Origin: Aurantiochytrium sp. KH105
Taxonomy: Eukaryota > Sar > Bigyra > Thraustochytrida > Thraustochytriidae
DNA length: 64,000 nt
Direction: 5' to 3'
Assembly: GCA_003116975.1 (NCBI GenBank)
Contig: BGKB01000021.1
Coordinates: 434,001-498,000, forward strand
In this document: in pieces, positions 9,746-20,004 of the stretch
Layout of the letters: each line of letters opens with the position of its first letter
How positions within the stretch are numbered: position 1 is the first letter of the stretch
Made by a program: the position numbers and the translations under genes
Notes under the pieces: model-generated
Databases searched by the model: none
What the model saw: the letters and a program-made list of their open reading frames with translations, nothing else
Told to the model about the DNA's origin: nothing

Positions 9746-11395
9746 TTAGTAATTTCGCGAGCCCAAAGGTGGACGCGTGCGCTGCGATGAGCCTGGGCCA
9801 CCTGGTGTGCCTGCCGCGGACTTTTTGCTGGGTGTCCGTCCCGGAATGCGCGAGGCACTACCTGGAAAGAAGTCTTCCTTGGTATCCTTGCTCTTCTTCT
9901 TGCGCTCCTTTGCCTCGGCAAGCTGACGCGCGTGCTCTATCTCCATCTCGTCCATGGTCTCAACAAAACGACGGCCATTGAGAACGAACGGTCCGTGTTC
10001 TTCCTCGTACTCGGCAATGGTGTTTTTGATCTTTTCGATTGTGCGTGGCAAGCCCTGGGTGACACGGCGGCGCTGGGCCTCTTCCTCGCGGAGCGCAGAT
10101 CCACCCTTGCGGCTGAGCAGGCGGCTGCTGTCCTGAATCTTGGCCTCGTAGTCATCGCGCTCCTCGCAAAGCTGCTCGTATCGCTCGACAGCCTTGAGAA
10201 TGGGACGGTACAGCTCGGCCTGGATGTTGAGCACGGCGATTTCTTCCTCGTGGGCAATGAGCGTGTCTTCGCAAATGGGGGCCATCATGTGAGCATGAGT
10301 AAAGGCCTCGCGCTGTTCGTCGTCGAACTTCATTTCGTCCCAGAGTTCCTGGATCTTGGCCTGAGCGTTGCGGATCAAGTCGCCCATCATCTCCTGCTTG
10401 AGGTGAATGAGGCGCTCGAGCTCGAGCTCGCACTGACGAATGACGCCGACGCCAAGGCCTCTGTTGTCCATAAAGAACTTTTGCCGCGTGTCGGTGTCGA
10501 CATCAAGGCGCTCCCAAAGAGGCTGAATCTGGGATCCCAGCTGCTTGAGACGCTCGGTACGCGAGATCTTTTCGTCCGTGAGCTCGCGGGCGCGCTGGCT
10601 CAGAATGGCCACAGCGTCCATATCGATACCAAGGCCCTCACCGCCCTCCATGATGGCCTTGTCAATGTCATCCTGAATATCGTATTCAAGCTCTTCAAAG
10701 AGAGCCGTAATATCCCGGATAGTCTCCTGGATGGCTGCGATGCGTCGCGTCTTTTGGTGCGTGGCCTCAATGAGTTTGGATTCATAGTCCTGCATGGCCT
10801 CCTGCGTCAAGAAGGCGTCGAGGTCCATGAGCTGGTTGTCCTCGATCTCGCCCATTTGAATGCGGATCTCCTGAAGCCGGGTGCACATGTCCTCGAGCTT
10901 TGTCATGCGCTCCTCCTTGATGGCCTGAAAGTCGGCGAGGTGGCTGCGAAGCCACGTCAGCTTGACCATGAGGTTGCCACTATCGCCATGTGGAAAGTGC
11001 TTTCGCGGCATGCCAAGCTGCTCCGAGATGGCGTCGATCTCCTTTTCCAGCGAAGCCGCGGCGCTAATGTACTCGTCGCGGAGAGCCACTTCGTCGCCCA
11101 CCTTTTGAGTAAAGACCGTCTCGACGGCCTCGAGCAGCGAGTTGAGCTGGAGACTGCGCTCTTCGGGGGAGAGGCCCATTTCGTCCCAGACGCGGTGCAG
11201 CTTTTCGGTGGTCTCCTTGGACAATTTTTGCAATTTCTGCAGCTCGACAATCGAGATGCCCGTCCTCACGCCCTCCTCCTTCAGGCTGCCCGACATCGAC
11301 ATTGATGCCATCGCCGCTACGGGCGGCGTGGCGGGCTGCCGCGGGGGCGCCGGGAGGTGGTCCTCGGCGGTCCCGCACAGTGACGGCTGCTCCAT
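9746..11395 (-). CDS. MAP65: MAP65/PRC1/Ase1 family microtubule-bundling protein
   Basis: This is a 549-residue protein of the MAP65/PRC1/Ase1 family, which cross-links antiparallel microtubules at the spindle midzone. Nearly the whole protein is helical coiled coil. Family signatures include the early VWDEMGLSPEERS, a mid ERL/LGSQIQPLWERL segment and LWDEMKFDDEQREAF. The basic C-terminal portion (about 485-549, with RIPGRTPSKK) is the usual microtubule- and kinase-regulated tail. The start at 11395 gives a Pro-rich leader. The Met at residue 29 is an alternative start, just before the conserved part. The frame is uninterrupted. Confidence 0.93.
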   Translation of the reverse strand: MEQPSLCGTAEDHLPAPPRQPATPPVAAMASMSMSGSLKEEGVRTGISIVELQKLQKLSKETTEKLHRVWDEMGLSPEERSLQLNSLLEAVETVFTQKVGDEVALRDEYISAAASLEKEIDAISEQLGMPRKHFPHGDSGNLMVKLTWLRSHLADFQAIKEERMTKLEDMCTRLQEIRIQMGEIEDNQLMDLDAFLTQEAMQDYESKLIEATHQKTRRIAAIQETIRDITALFEELEYDIQDDIDKAIMEGGEGLGIDMDAVAILSQRARELTDEKISRTERLKQLGSQIQPLWERLDVDTDTRQKFFMDNRGLGVGVIRQCELELERLIHLKQEMMGDLIRNAQAKIQELWDEMKFDDEQREAFTHAHMMAPICEDTLIAHEEEIAVLNIQAELYRPILKAVERYEQLCEERDDYEAKIQDSSRLLSRKGGSALREEEAQRRRVTQGLPRTIEKIKNTIAEYEEEHGPFVLNGRRFVETMDEMEIEHARQLAEAKERKKKSKDTKEDFFPGSASRIPGRTPSKKSAAGTPGGPGSSQRTRPPLGSRNY

Positions 11396-12443
11396 CGTTT
11401 TCTGTTTTCTCTCTCGAGCCCGCGGCGGCTCGGACCCGACGCTTCTACGCTTTGCGCCTTTCTTCGCCCGTCCTTCGTTCCCTTGCTACTCGCTCGCTCG
11501 CTCGCTCGCCCTTGACGCGTGTGCTGTCTCCGTCGAAGCAGGTCGAGAAGCAAGTCTGCAACCTACCTTGTCGCCGACCGGTCCTGCGAGCAAGCAAGCA
11601 AGCAAGACGTCTCTGTCTCGGACAGGCAGCCAGGCAGGCAAGCACGCAAGCACGCAAGCTCGTATGCAAAGCAAGCAAGCAAGCAAGCAAGCAAGCAGGC
11701 GGCTAGCTAGCCAGCCCTGCGCCGAGCCCGCGTGTCTCTCGAGGACCGCGACGGTTTCGTCCTGGCGAGGGCCAGAGTTCTGCTCTTGTCTGCTCCTTGG
11801 GCGCTCTTAGTTACCGAGCACGGGCGCAACCGCCGCCTTCGACCCGACTCGACTCGACTCGACTCCACTCCGCTCGACTTTCTTGCCTATCTAGGTTGGT
11901 TGCCACGAGGCCTCGCTCGCTCGCTTGCTCGCTCGACGCTGCTCGCGCTTCCAGGCCCGGTCTGCGCTGCCTGCTGCTGCGCTGTGCGCGCGCCCGCGAC
12001 TCGCATCGAGCGAGGTCGCGGTGGGCGCGAGCGCCTGCGCGTCGCGGTGATAACCGCTCCCAACTCGGGCTTTTCGAACATGGAAAAAGGGTTGCGCAAA
12101 AAGGGAGATGACACGCGGCTGCTTTTGCACACATAGACAGGCCCACGGCAGGCAAGGAGGCAGCGAGTCGCGCTTGGATCGTGGCGGGGAAGGTCTGCGG
12201 ACATCAGAGTGCGTGCGACGCGTGCCACAGACCCGTCAGATGAAGGTTCGCGTGTGACGGGGTTATGAACACCACAGTTGGGCACAGACGGGGTGCTCGC
12301 TATGGAGAACCCCGCAAGCACGCGCCAAGAAGCGAATGGCACCGCAAGCCCCAGAGAGGGAAACAGAGCAAAATAAATAACACACACACACGCATACAGT
12401 CAAAGTATACTATTGCCCTCGTTCCTAGCAACGCAAGGTGATC
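11396..12443. other. Repeat-rich 5' flank of MAP65
   Basis: No gene is supported. The stretch holds (CTCG)n at about 11491-11512, a degenerate AAGC/CAGG array at 11589-11698, (ACTCG)n at about 11847-11875, more CTCG-type repeats at about 11905-11935 and a short (CA)n at about 12379-12390. Open frames here merely translate these repeats. It is also the 3' flank of the minus-strand gene at 12444. Confidence 0.6.
11589..11698. repeat. AAGC-type tetranucleotide repeat cluster
   Basis: Imperfect runs of AAGC are interspersed with CAGG and ACGC variants. They lie about 200-300 bp upstream of the MAP65 start. Confidence 0.9.
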
Positions 12444-13280
12444 TCATGACTTGGGACGGCCTTGAGAAATATCTGGTCGCAAACCCAAAAGCATGGCGTT
12501 AAAGTTTGTGTTGCTCGCGTCCCCTAGCGTGCTCACAAATGGCCGATGACGCGTCTCTGCTAGGTGCTGCTGCGAGGCAGAGGTTTTGCTCGGAGAAGAG
12601 TATTTGGGAGAAGATTTACGAACGCGAGCGCGTTCCAGCTTGGCCTCCCAGACGCTCTTTTCGAAGCGCAAACTTGCGACTTCGGCACGCAAACGTTCAA
12701 GCTCCTCGCTCGAGTCAATAGTGTCTGTTTGTGTGGCCTTTTGGGCAGTGGTCACGGGACCAGCACCGTGGCATGAACTCGACCTTGGATCCTCGGAAGG
12801 ACTACATTTTTCTTCTCGAGCATCGTTTCGAGGAGAAGGCAACGAATGCGAGATGCTTTGGGACTCACGAGAGACGTCGGGGTCTTTGGTAGATGGATTT
12901 ATCTTTTCCTCAGTAGCGCTGTCGATAGACTGTACGGACCATTGATCGTCGCAAGACTCTGCAGGCCGATGAGTGTGGCTACCTTTTGCATTCTTTTGGC
13001 CTTGGCCATTTTGCTCAAGACGTGCATCGTTTGCGCTGATGTCCACGTCTGCGTTCAAGTCATTGCAGCTCGTTTCAAACCAGGGCGTACTGCCCATCAT
13101 CTTAAAGATGGCAGGCTTTGCTTTTTTCCCTCGTTCATTCTGGCACGACTTTTGCTCCTTTTGCTCCTTTTGGTGCTCCTGCTGCTGCGGCTGCTCGTTT
13201 GATACGGGGGACCGTGGTGCAGGTGTTGGAAAGCTAGGTGGAGGCTCGAGCGTCGACTTGCGCGGCGGAAGGAAACTCAT
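12444..13280 (-). CDS. Unknown disordered protein with a short coiled coil
   Basis: This is a 278-residue hypothetical protein starting at the ATG at 13280. The frame continues about 40 codons upstream without a better start. The N-terminus begins MSFLPPRKSTLEPPPS and is Pro-rich. A Gln/Lys/Glu-rich run (EHQKEQKEQK) and long Ser/Asp/Glu-rich stretches follow. The only predicted order is a coiled coil near residues 195-225 (SSEELERLRAEVASL). No domain, signal or membrane segment is visible and I do not recognise it. The continuous 278-codon frame and lack of microsatellite bias support its being real. Confidence 0.55.
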   Translation of the reverse strand: MSFLPPRKSTLEPPPSFPTPAPRSPVSNEQPQQQEHQKEQKEQKSCQNERGKKAKPAIFKMMGSTPWFETSCNDLNADVDISANDARLEQNGQGQKNAKGSHTHRPAESCDDQWSVQSIDSATEEKINPSTKDPDVSRESQSISHSLPSPRNDAREEKCSPSEDPRSSSCHGAGPVTTAQKATQTDTIDSSEELERLRAEVASLRFEKSVWEAKLERARVRKSSPKYSSPSKTSASQQHLAETRHRPFVSTLGDASNTNFNAMLLGLRPDISQGRPKS

Positions 13281-13845
13281 CGTCTGCACGCGATTCGCCA
13301 AGCCGAATTGGGCAAGGGAGTCTCGGGCGGGCGGGTGGATGATCAAGATCAAGTCAAAGGTTTCACAGAAGAAAACGCAAAACACACGTGAACGGATGAA
13401 CAAACTTCGGCGCAGAATGGCGCCGTAAAATCAGTCAGCAGATGATAGCCTATACGCTTGCAAACTTTGCAGCTCAAGACTGCGTATGAATGGAGGAAGA
13501 GGCCGCATGAGGCGCGAAGGATAGCGTTTGCCGCGCCTCGCTGCTCTCTTGGTCTGTTTCTGGAGCCTAAATAAAGTTGTTTTTATTTCTGAAAGGCAAG
13601 TCGCGGGAAGGTTGCACTTTACGGTTGTAGTTGTAGGGCCTACAAGCGAGAGAAAAGAACCACGTCCACCTTTGACGTCCACCAAAGTGGCAAAGAAGAC
13701 AGCTGATCGCGAGGCAGCAAGGACGTGCTGCCGCTGCTCCCAAGGTTCGCAGGGGCCGAGACCGTCGGCATCGTTCGTCTCTCTTCTCATCACACCGCGA
13801 GGCTGCGAGGTTGCGTTGCGTCGACGCGACACGGGATACTGCAAG
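13281..13845. promoter_or_regulatory. Divergent 5' region
   Basis: This is the shared upstream region of the minus-strand gene at 13280 and the PPC-domain gene at 13846. The plus-strand frame of the latter stays open back to 13528 but contains no in-frame ATG. No repeat or gene is seen. Confidence 0.5.
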
Positions 13846-14397
13846 ATGGCCGCAAATGCGTCAACAACTTTGGGGATTTCTCTGCGAGACCTGGCGATCG
13901 CAGCGGTGGCCGGGGCCATGGCGAGCATTGCCGTGCTTGTAACGCAGCGACGCGTTCTGAAGCAGCAGACTTCGACCTCTGGATTTCGGGTGTGCGCAGT
14001 GCGCTTGACAAACAAGCAAGATATCAAAAAAGGCATCTTGGCGCTTGCCAAGGAAAACAAGCTTCAAGCCGGTACTGTTCTCTCTTGCGTAGGCAGCTGC
14101 GAGGGCGCACATATCCGTCTGGCAAATGCTGATCGTGACCACCAAAACGAGACTCTCCGACTCGAGGGGCGGTATGAAATCCTCTCACTTATTGGTACCG
14201 TCGCCCAAGACGGAAAGTGCCATTTGCACATTTCTCTGGGCGATGCAAAGGGCAATGTCATTGGAGGCCATCTTATGGGAGATATACCTGTCTTTACCAC
14301 TGCGGAGGTGGTTCTCGGGGAATGCGAAGATTTACATTGGAATCGCGAGTTCGATGAGTGCACCGGTTTCGATGAACTCACGGTGCTGCAGCCATGA
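13846..14397 (+). CDS. PPC/DUF296 domain protein with N-terminal membrane anchor
   Basis: This is a 183-residue protein whose first in-frame ATG is at 13846. Residues about 9-30 form a hydrophobic helix, a signal anchor or organelle-targeting segment. Residues about 45-180 match the PPC (plants and prokaryotes conserved, DUF296) fold. Its signatures are LQAGTVLSCVGSCEGAHIRLAN, then YEILSLIGTV, HLHISLGDAKGNVIGGHLM, FTTAEVVLGE and the closing FDELTV. In plants this domain occurs in AT-hook nuclear proteins and in bacteria it stands alone. Here there is no AT-hook. The molecular role of the solo domain is unknown. The domain call is confident; localisation is inferred from the helix only. Confidence 0.85.
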   Translation: MAANASTTLGISLRDLAIAAVAGAMASIAVLVTQRRVLKQQTSTSGFRVCAVRLTNKQDIKKGILALAKENKLQAGTVLSCVGSCEGAHIRLANADRDHQNETLRLEGRYEILSLIGTVAQDGKCHLHISLGDAKGNVIGGHLMGDIPVFTTAEVVLGECEDLHWNREFDECTGFDELTVLQP

Positions 14398-14940
14398 GCT
14401 CCTTTTCCACTTTTCGATACAGTCGCATGCTCACCTCTCCATTTATTTTCTGTCCTTTGATTCCGGAGTCTTTTCTTTTTGTTCAAATACGCGTTCCTCA
14501 AGTCAGCACGAAGCAGATGTTCTTGCTAACAGTAAGTCCTGGAGTGCTGGTATACACATGTTTTTCTTGGGGTATTTCCAGACTTTCCACATGATGAAGA
14601 GCTAGGCATAGGCCTATCCTGCTTTCGAATAGGTAGTGAGACCAATAATTAGAGCGATGCGTTCACATGCGTTCGTGTTCAACACGTGGAACCCACCTTT
14701 TCCAAAAATATTTCTCCTTGTGCTCCATTATTGCGTTGGCGCTTGTTTAGTTTTGTTATGCTTGATAGGTATCCGTTCTGTCAGCCAAGGACTACGACGC
14801 TCGCGAAATCGTCTTTTGCGGTGGTTTGACTTGTGAAAATGGGCCCACCTTGCGAATCTGTGACACGGTGGCGAATCTTGAGGGTCTCAACACTCGCGCT
14901 CTGCAAACGGGCAACGAGACCCAATCAAAACAATAAAACC
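14398..14940. other. Intergenic, 3' flank of PPC gene and 5' flank of PIGO
   Basis: This is AT-rich sequence without tandem repeats. The frame of PIGO is open back to 14833 but has only GTG and an ATG at 14839 there. Either this short leader or the ATG at 14941 could be the true start. No other gene is seen. Confidence 0.5.
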
Positions 14941-17670
14941 ATGCAAAAGGGCGCACGGGCCTTCGCGCGCGCAGTGCTGGTGGCGGCGGCGCTGCACTTT
15001 GCGGGCCTTCTGCTCTTCAACGAGGGCTTCTTCCTCACGCGCGTGGAGCTCCCGCACAAGAGCTCGTGCGCAGAGCCGCCGCGCGACGATGCCCACGCTG
15101 CTACGAAGAGCAGTAGCGAGAAGCGGACAGCAAGCACCCACGGGGGCTGCTGGACGCGGCCGCGCTTCAAGCGCGCCGTTGTGCTGGTCATTGATGCTCT
15201 TAGGTACGACTTTGCAGCATGGGACCCAGACGCAGAGCATCGGGATGCGCAGCGACCGTTTGAGAACAAGATGCCCGCAATAAGGGATCTCTTAATGCTG
15301 CGGCCTGCGCACTCGATGCTCGTGCCTTTCTTTGCAGATCCGCCGACGACAACGATGCAGCGTCTCAAAGGCATTGTCACGGGCGGTTTACCAACGTTCA
15401 TGGAAATCAAGGACGATGTAGCGAGTGAGGGCATTGAAATTACAGAAGACAACTTTATCGATCTTCTCATCAACGACGGCACACGAAATATCACCTTTAT
15501 GGGGGACGATACCTGGACGGTCCTCTTTCCCAATCAGTTTAATCGGGCGTATCCGTATCCGTCCTTCAATGTCAAGGATTTGCACACCGTCGATGAGGGA
15601 GTGCTAAAGCATTTGATTCCCGAAATGCGCCGGGATGACTGGAGCTTCCTCGTGGGACACTTTCTCGGGGTCGACCACTGCGGACATCGTTACGGTCCTG
15701 ACAATGACCATATGACGCGAAAACTTTTGCAAATGAACCAAGCCATTGATGATGTGGTACGGACCATGGACGAGGGCGGCTTCGAGGACACTGTCTTGCT
15801 TATCTTTGGAGACCATGGTATGACCGAAGATGGAAATCATGGTGGTGCCACCGAGGAAGAAGTAGGGGCTGCTCTTTTTGTGTATGCGTCGAGCTCTTTG
15901 CTTTTAGGGTCCGCGCATGCCGACGATGCTGCGGCCGTCCTGCGTAAAGACCTCATGGAAGAGCTTTCGCTCTTGCACGTCAATGACGACTCTCACGCCG
16001 CTGAAAGTGCCACAAGCGATCAGGCATGGCAGCTCCTGCGACGGCCCAACGTGCAGCAAATTGATCTTGCACCCACTCTCGCGCTTTTGCTCGGTCTCCC
16101 GATCCCATTTGGAAACCTAGGAGCGATTGTTCCCGAGCTTTTCTTCGTGGGCGAATCATGGCTCGAGCGATACCGCTCGCTCAACGAGGCCATGGAGGTG
16201 AACGTGGGTCAAGTTCTCCGATACCTTTCCACGTATGGAGATCGCGCCGGAGCTCAACAAGGTGTTTCGAGGAAACTGCTCGACGATCTTCGCAACGAAA
16301 CAGAGAATGCTTTTCGCCGCATGCACGCCGCGGAAGAAAACCCATCCGGTCTTTCAGAGGATGATATTGTAGGAATCCATCGCGAAACGTTTGCCGTGGC
16401 TCAGCGTGTCCTCCATCAAGCGAGTGCAGAGGGCCGTTCGCTCTGGACGCAATTCAATCTCAAGTACATGGGGACTGGTTTCCTCCTCGCTCTTTCCGGA
16501 CTTTTGATCATGCTTGCAAGCTTTCGACTGCCCTTTGTGCATAGTGTGCTTTGCTCCACATCATGGGCCGACTGCGTAGTGTGTGGCCTTGCGACAATCT
16601 TGCAAATGTTGTCACGCCTCTCCAACAGCTATATCGTTTCCGAAGCGCGCGGTGTCGTCTTTATCACCTCCACTGTTGCAGTGTACGCAGCATGTATTTC
16701 TCTTCGCTCGCGCCAATTCTTTGCGGCATCGGCGGCCTTGATTGCTGCGTTGTGTTCGCGATGCGCAGTGGAACTGAGCGATATTCAGTGGTGGCGCGGA
16801 CAAGAAGCGGTCCCGGGGGACCTGGCCCATCTCTGGTTCTGGGCTTTCTGTCTGCTCCCCAGTCTTTTGGTGCTCGTCGGCATGGTGGCGTGGTTGCATC
16901 ATAGGTCGCGAGCATCTTGGTTCATTGTTTGCATTGTCGGCCTTCAGGGGACGGCGACATTGAGCCACTGGCTAGCACAGAGCCTCGGCGTCTTTCCTGC
17001 AGGACGATTGTGGTTGCCTCGATTTGTGTACGCACTAGGCGTGCCGTGCGCGTTTGTAGGACTTGCGCGTGGGTCGATGGCCGCGATTGCGCCTAACTTG
17101 GTAGCGCTCCTTTTTCCCTATCTTTTGCTTGTTGGTCCGACATCTCCATCAGCTTGCGTGCTTTTTCTTGCGCACATTTTTGCATTGACACAGTATCGGG
17201 CTTGCCGAGGCCTGGAGGGCTCTGCGATTGTTGCGCTGCTCTGGTCAATGGCATCCATGTCCTACTTTTTTGCAACGGGTCACGAGTCCTTTTTCAACAA
17301 GATCCACTACGCTTCACCATTTGTGGGCTTTGACGAGTACGAGTACTTTCGCGGAGGGCTCATGATGGGTTCCAATACTTTTGGGGTTTACATGGTACTA
17401 GTTTTGCTAGTGGCGCAGGTGGCAAGATCGGCGTCTGAGCGGGCGTTTTTCTTGCTCGTGTTTGGCGTCGTGCAGGCATGTCGATCCATTGTCATGACTG
17501 CTTTTGTTGCAGCGGAGCGTCGTCATCTAATGGTCTGGGCTATTTTCGCTCCTAAATACGTGTTTGATGGGGTGACGCTCTTGGTGGTGGATGTCGTCAC
17601 GCTACTACTGACAGCCAAGTTGGTGTTTTCCAAGGACGGCAATTCGACCAAGTCTGCGCCGACGACTTGA
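14941..17670 (+). CDS. PIGO: GPI ethanolamine phosphate transferase 3 (PIG-O/Gpi13)
   Basis: This is a 909-residue multi-pass ER membrane enzyme that adds phosphoethanolamine to the third mannose of the GPI precursor. Residues 12-30 are the first membrane helix. A lumenal alkaline-phosphatase-like domain (about 75-420) carries the metal motifs VLVIDALRYDF (Asp85), GVDHCGHRYGPDN and FGDHGMTEDGNHGG. From about residue 500 to the end there are many hydrophobic helices typical of the PIG-N/F/O families. The late FVGFDEYEYFRGG and NTFGVYMV stretch fits PIG-O better than PIG-N or PIG-G. The ATG at 14941 is preferred because it sits just before the signal anchor. The frame is continuous. Confidence 0.92.
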   Translation: MQKGARAFARAVLVAAALHFAGLLLFNEGFFLTRVELPHKSSCAEPPRDDAHAATKSSSEKRTASTHGGCWTRPRFKRAVVLVIDALRYDFAAWDPDAEHRDAQRPFENKMPAIRDLLMLRPAHSMLVPFFADPPTTTMQRLKGIVTGGLPTFMEIKDDVASEGIEITEDNFIDLLINDGTRNITFMGDDTWTVLFPNQFNRAYPYPSFNVKDLHTVDEGVLKHLIPEMRRDDWSFLVGHFLGVDHCGHRYGPDNDHMTRKLLQMNQAIDDVVRTMDEGGFEDTVLLIFGDHGMTEDGNHGGATEEEVGAALFVYASSSLLLGSAHADDAAAVLRKDLMEELSLLHVNDDSHAAESATSDQAWQLLRRPNVQQIDLAPTLALLLGLPIPFGNLGAIVPELFFVGESWLERYRSLNEAMEVNVGQVLRYLSTYGDRAGAQQGVSRKLLDDLRNETENAFRRMHAAEENPSGLSEDDIVGIHRETFAVAQRVLHQASAEGRSLWTQFNLKYMGTGFLLALSGLLIMLASFRLPFVHSVLCSTSWADCVVCGLATILQMLSRLSNSYIVSEARGVVFITSTVAVYAACISLRSRQFFAASAALIAALCSRCAVELSDIQWWRGQEAVPGDLAHLWFWAFCLLPSLLVLVGMVAWLHHRSRASWFIVCIVGLQGTATLSHWLAQSLGVFPAGRLWLPRFVYALGVPCAFVGLARGSMAAIAPNLVALLFPYLLLVGPTSPSACVLFLAHIFALTQYRACRGLEGSAIVALLWSMASMSYFFATGHESFFNKIHYASPFVGFDEYEYFRGGLMMGSNTFGVYMVLVLLVAQVARSASERAFFLLVFGVVQACRSIVMTAFVAAERRHLMVWAIFAPKYVFDGVTLLVVDVVTLLLTAKLVFSKDGNSTKSAPTT

Positions 17671-17840
17671 AGTAGCCACGTGTTTGTTTGTATTTTTTAA
17701 GCGGCCAACTGCTCTTGTTTTGTTTCTGTACTGGGTTATGAGATCTTTCCATGTGTCCAGATCTTGTCACTTGACACACAAATCACTCTTGCTTTTGACA
17801 AATGGTGAGCGCAAATGGTGACCAAAGAAGACGGACGTGG

Positions 17841-19232
17841 TCACTGAGCATCCGCAGCGTCAGCCTCATCCAAAGGAGATTTGACTTTACATATTTTGCA
17901 AAAGGTGTGCGAATGCTTGAGAAATGCTCTGCACATTTTGGTAAGATTACAGTCGGATGCTCTCCAGCCAAAGGGGACCTCCATCTCGCAAGCAGCCTCT
18001 TCAATGCCATAAAGTGCAAAGGTAAGCAGAAATGACGCAATAACAGGAAACGCAGGATAGCTTTGGGCTTCTGTGTGAAAGTAGACGGGAGCGAGTCCCA
18101 TTGTGAGCACAAAGATGAGCAAGAGCGCCAGATGATGAAGAACAAAGGGTGCTGGGGTTCGGACGAGTTCTCTGCACTTTCCCCAACTGTGTACGATGGC
18201 CTCCACATTGTGTTGGAAAAGCTTGGAGTCTGGCGTACTCATGCGCTGCTCGCCAAAGTTGACATGCTTTGCAAAGTAGGTTCGAATGGAGATGACACAA
18301 ATCAAAATGCGGTCCTGCGGGGAATGCCCCGCGTACACGTTTTCCTCGCCGGGCTTGAGCAAGAGTTTTAGAGGCGGAGAACCATACGGATCTTCAATGA
18401 ACTTGTATGGTTCGGCGTTGAACCATTCGACGGCAAGGCGGCCCTTTTTCGCACCAGCCTTGTAGGTCATGTTGTCCACCTTGTGATGCCGGGACTCGCG
18501 CAAGTCCTGACGTATGAAAGCGAGGAGGATGTTGATCCTTCGCGTCATTTCCATGATGTCAAGACCACTGCTACGCACGTGCAAGCTCGTCGTACAGGTG
18601 AGCAGGCAGTCTACGGCGCTGTGGACAATGTGAAGTACCATTTCGTGTCCTTTGCGATAGCTGTGCCACGCGCCAAAGAGGCGGAAACCAACCACAAAGA
18701 GCGTGACTAGGAAGATGGGTAGGAAAAGTTCGGGAGCCAGGGCTGTTCTTCCGCTATCCAACAACAAAAAGGAGACCCAGAGTCCAGTGATGAGTGCAGA
18801 CACTGTAGCTGGCAGGAAGCAACGTCGCAATACAGTGCCATTGAGATAGAAAACGTCACGCAGAAAGCTAACAATGTTGAAGATTCCCTCATCGCCACCG
18901 AGAAAGGCCCTTTTCCAATGTTTACGAGGGAGGACTTTGGCGTAGCGTAGCCACGTAGGAAAGCTGCGTTCCAAGGCTTCCTCTTGTCTCCGCGCCGCGT
19001 CTGCGGCCTCTTCTTCGTCGTCGTCGTCATCGTCTTCTTCATCGGTTTCATCGTGTTCTTGGTCGCCCACGGCATATCGTTGGTCGTAGTACTGACCATG
19101 GAGGTGTTGCTGTTGTTGCAGTTGTTGTTGCTGGTGCTGTTGCTGCTGTTGCTGCAGCACCCCGACCGCGTCTTGCACGCCTGGACCTACGCCTACGGCG
19201 TGAACCTTGGGTGCTCCCGTGGCCCAGCTCAT
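17841..19232 (-). CDS. Bestrophin-family (RFP-TM) chloride channel
   Basis: This is a 463-residue bestrophin/UPF0187 anion channel. Residues 1-85 are unusual. A poly-Gln stretch (about 27-43, with a His) is followed by an acidic DDDDDDEEE run, both coded by imperfect triplet repeats. The channel domain begins at about 90 (FPTWLRYAKVLPRKHWKRAF). It has paired N-terminal membrane helices (about 133-180) and C-terminal helices (about 365-410). The family signature near the end is YGIEEAACEMEVPFGW, equivalent to the G-x-E-E-x-x-x-E-x-E-x-PFG motif that helps calcium and conductance control in animal bestrophins. Localisation (plasma, thylakoid or other membrane) cannot be told. It is convergent with PIGO across about 170 bp. 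Confidence 0.9.
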   Translation of the reverse strand: MSWATGAPKVHAVGVGPGVQDAVGVLQQQQQQHQQQQLQQQQHLHGQYYDQRYAVGDQEHDETDEEDDDDDDEEEAADAARRQEEALERSFPTWLRYAKVLPRKHWKRAFLGGDEGIFNIVSFLRDVFYLNGTVLRRCFLPATVSALITGLWVSFLLLDSGRTALAPELFLPIFLVTLFVVGFRLFGAWHSYRKGHEMVLHIVHSAVDCLLTCTTSLHVRSSGLDIMEMTRRINILLAFIRQDLRESRHHKVDNMTYKAGAKKGRLAVEWFNAEPYKFIEDPYGSPPLKLLLKPGEENVYAGHSPQDRILICVISIRTYFAKHVNFGEQRMSTPDSKLFQHNVEAIVHSWGKCRELVRTPAPFVLHHLALLLIFVLTMGLAPVYFHTEAQSYPAFPVIASFLLTFALYGIEEAACEMEVPFGWRASDCNLTKMCRAFLKHSHTFCKICKVKSPLDEADAADAQ

Positions 19233-20004
19233 CGTTTTTCCCCTTGGTATGTGCTTTGTTGCGCGAGCCGCGAGGAGCGATCGAGCGCGCCTGCAGCTGG
19301 CAGCAAGGTTTGCTTGGCTCCTCTTTCGCCGTCCCGATCGCGCCTCTCTGTCTCAGCTTGACGATGGTGCCAAGTAGGCTAGGCCGACGTGGTTCGCTGT
19401 TGCTTTTCGTTCACTCAAGTCACTTGCTGGAAACCACGGGACAATTTGGGACTCTCTGACAGAAAGCCGTTGAGCGAAAGTGTTCCGCGACGCCCGCGTC
19501 TAATGATGAACAGTGTTGAAAAGGGGGATCTGAGGGCATCGGATCATCCCAGACTTTTTTTTCTATGTGCACTTGCTCGTTATACCTGTTAGCGCAGTAG
19601 AAGGGAGGCTATACCACTGAGCGACGGAGTATTTGGACCATCGCAACACGAAAGAACGAAAGTTGTGGGACTGTCTTTTAACAGACAAGAGAACATCTCT
19701 GAATGTCAAGCGAATCGACTGGTAGTACTGGAGGCGAAAAGAAACACAACAAAGATCATTTTGAGATACGTAAGAAAGAGGAGAGATGCGCCAGAAAAAT
19801 TATCATCATCATCGTCATCGTCATCATCATCATCGACATCATCATTCATCAGAAGGAAAAAAGCCACATGTCAGGCGGGAAAAAGTTTGGTCAGGTCGCA
19901 AGACAAGAGAGGTGAGAAACAGTGCGCAAATGCATTCGCATGCTTGCATAAAATGCATTCGCGTGCGTGTATGGGGATCGTACGCGTATGCGCAAAATTT
20001 TGCA
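19233..20004. other. Intergenic with ATC-type repeats
   Basis: This is the bestrophin 5' flank and the myosin 3' flank. An imperfect (CAT/CGT)n triplet run occupies about 19801-19852. The short open frames across it translate to His or Ile repeats and are not supported. Confidence 0.6.

Noticed and set aside
9932-11305. Long plus-strand open frame opposite MAP65
   Set aside because: It is antisense to a recognised coiled-coil gene, and its Leu/Val/Ala-rich translation is typical of such shadows.
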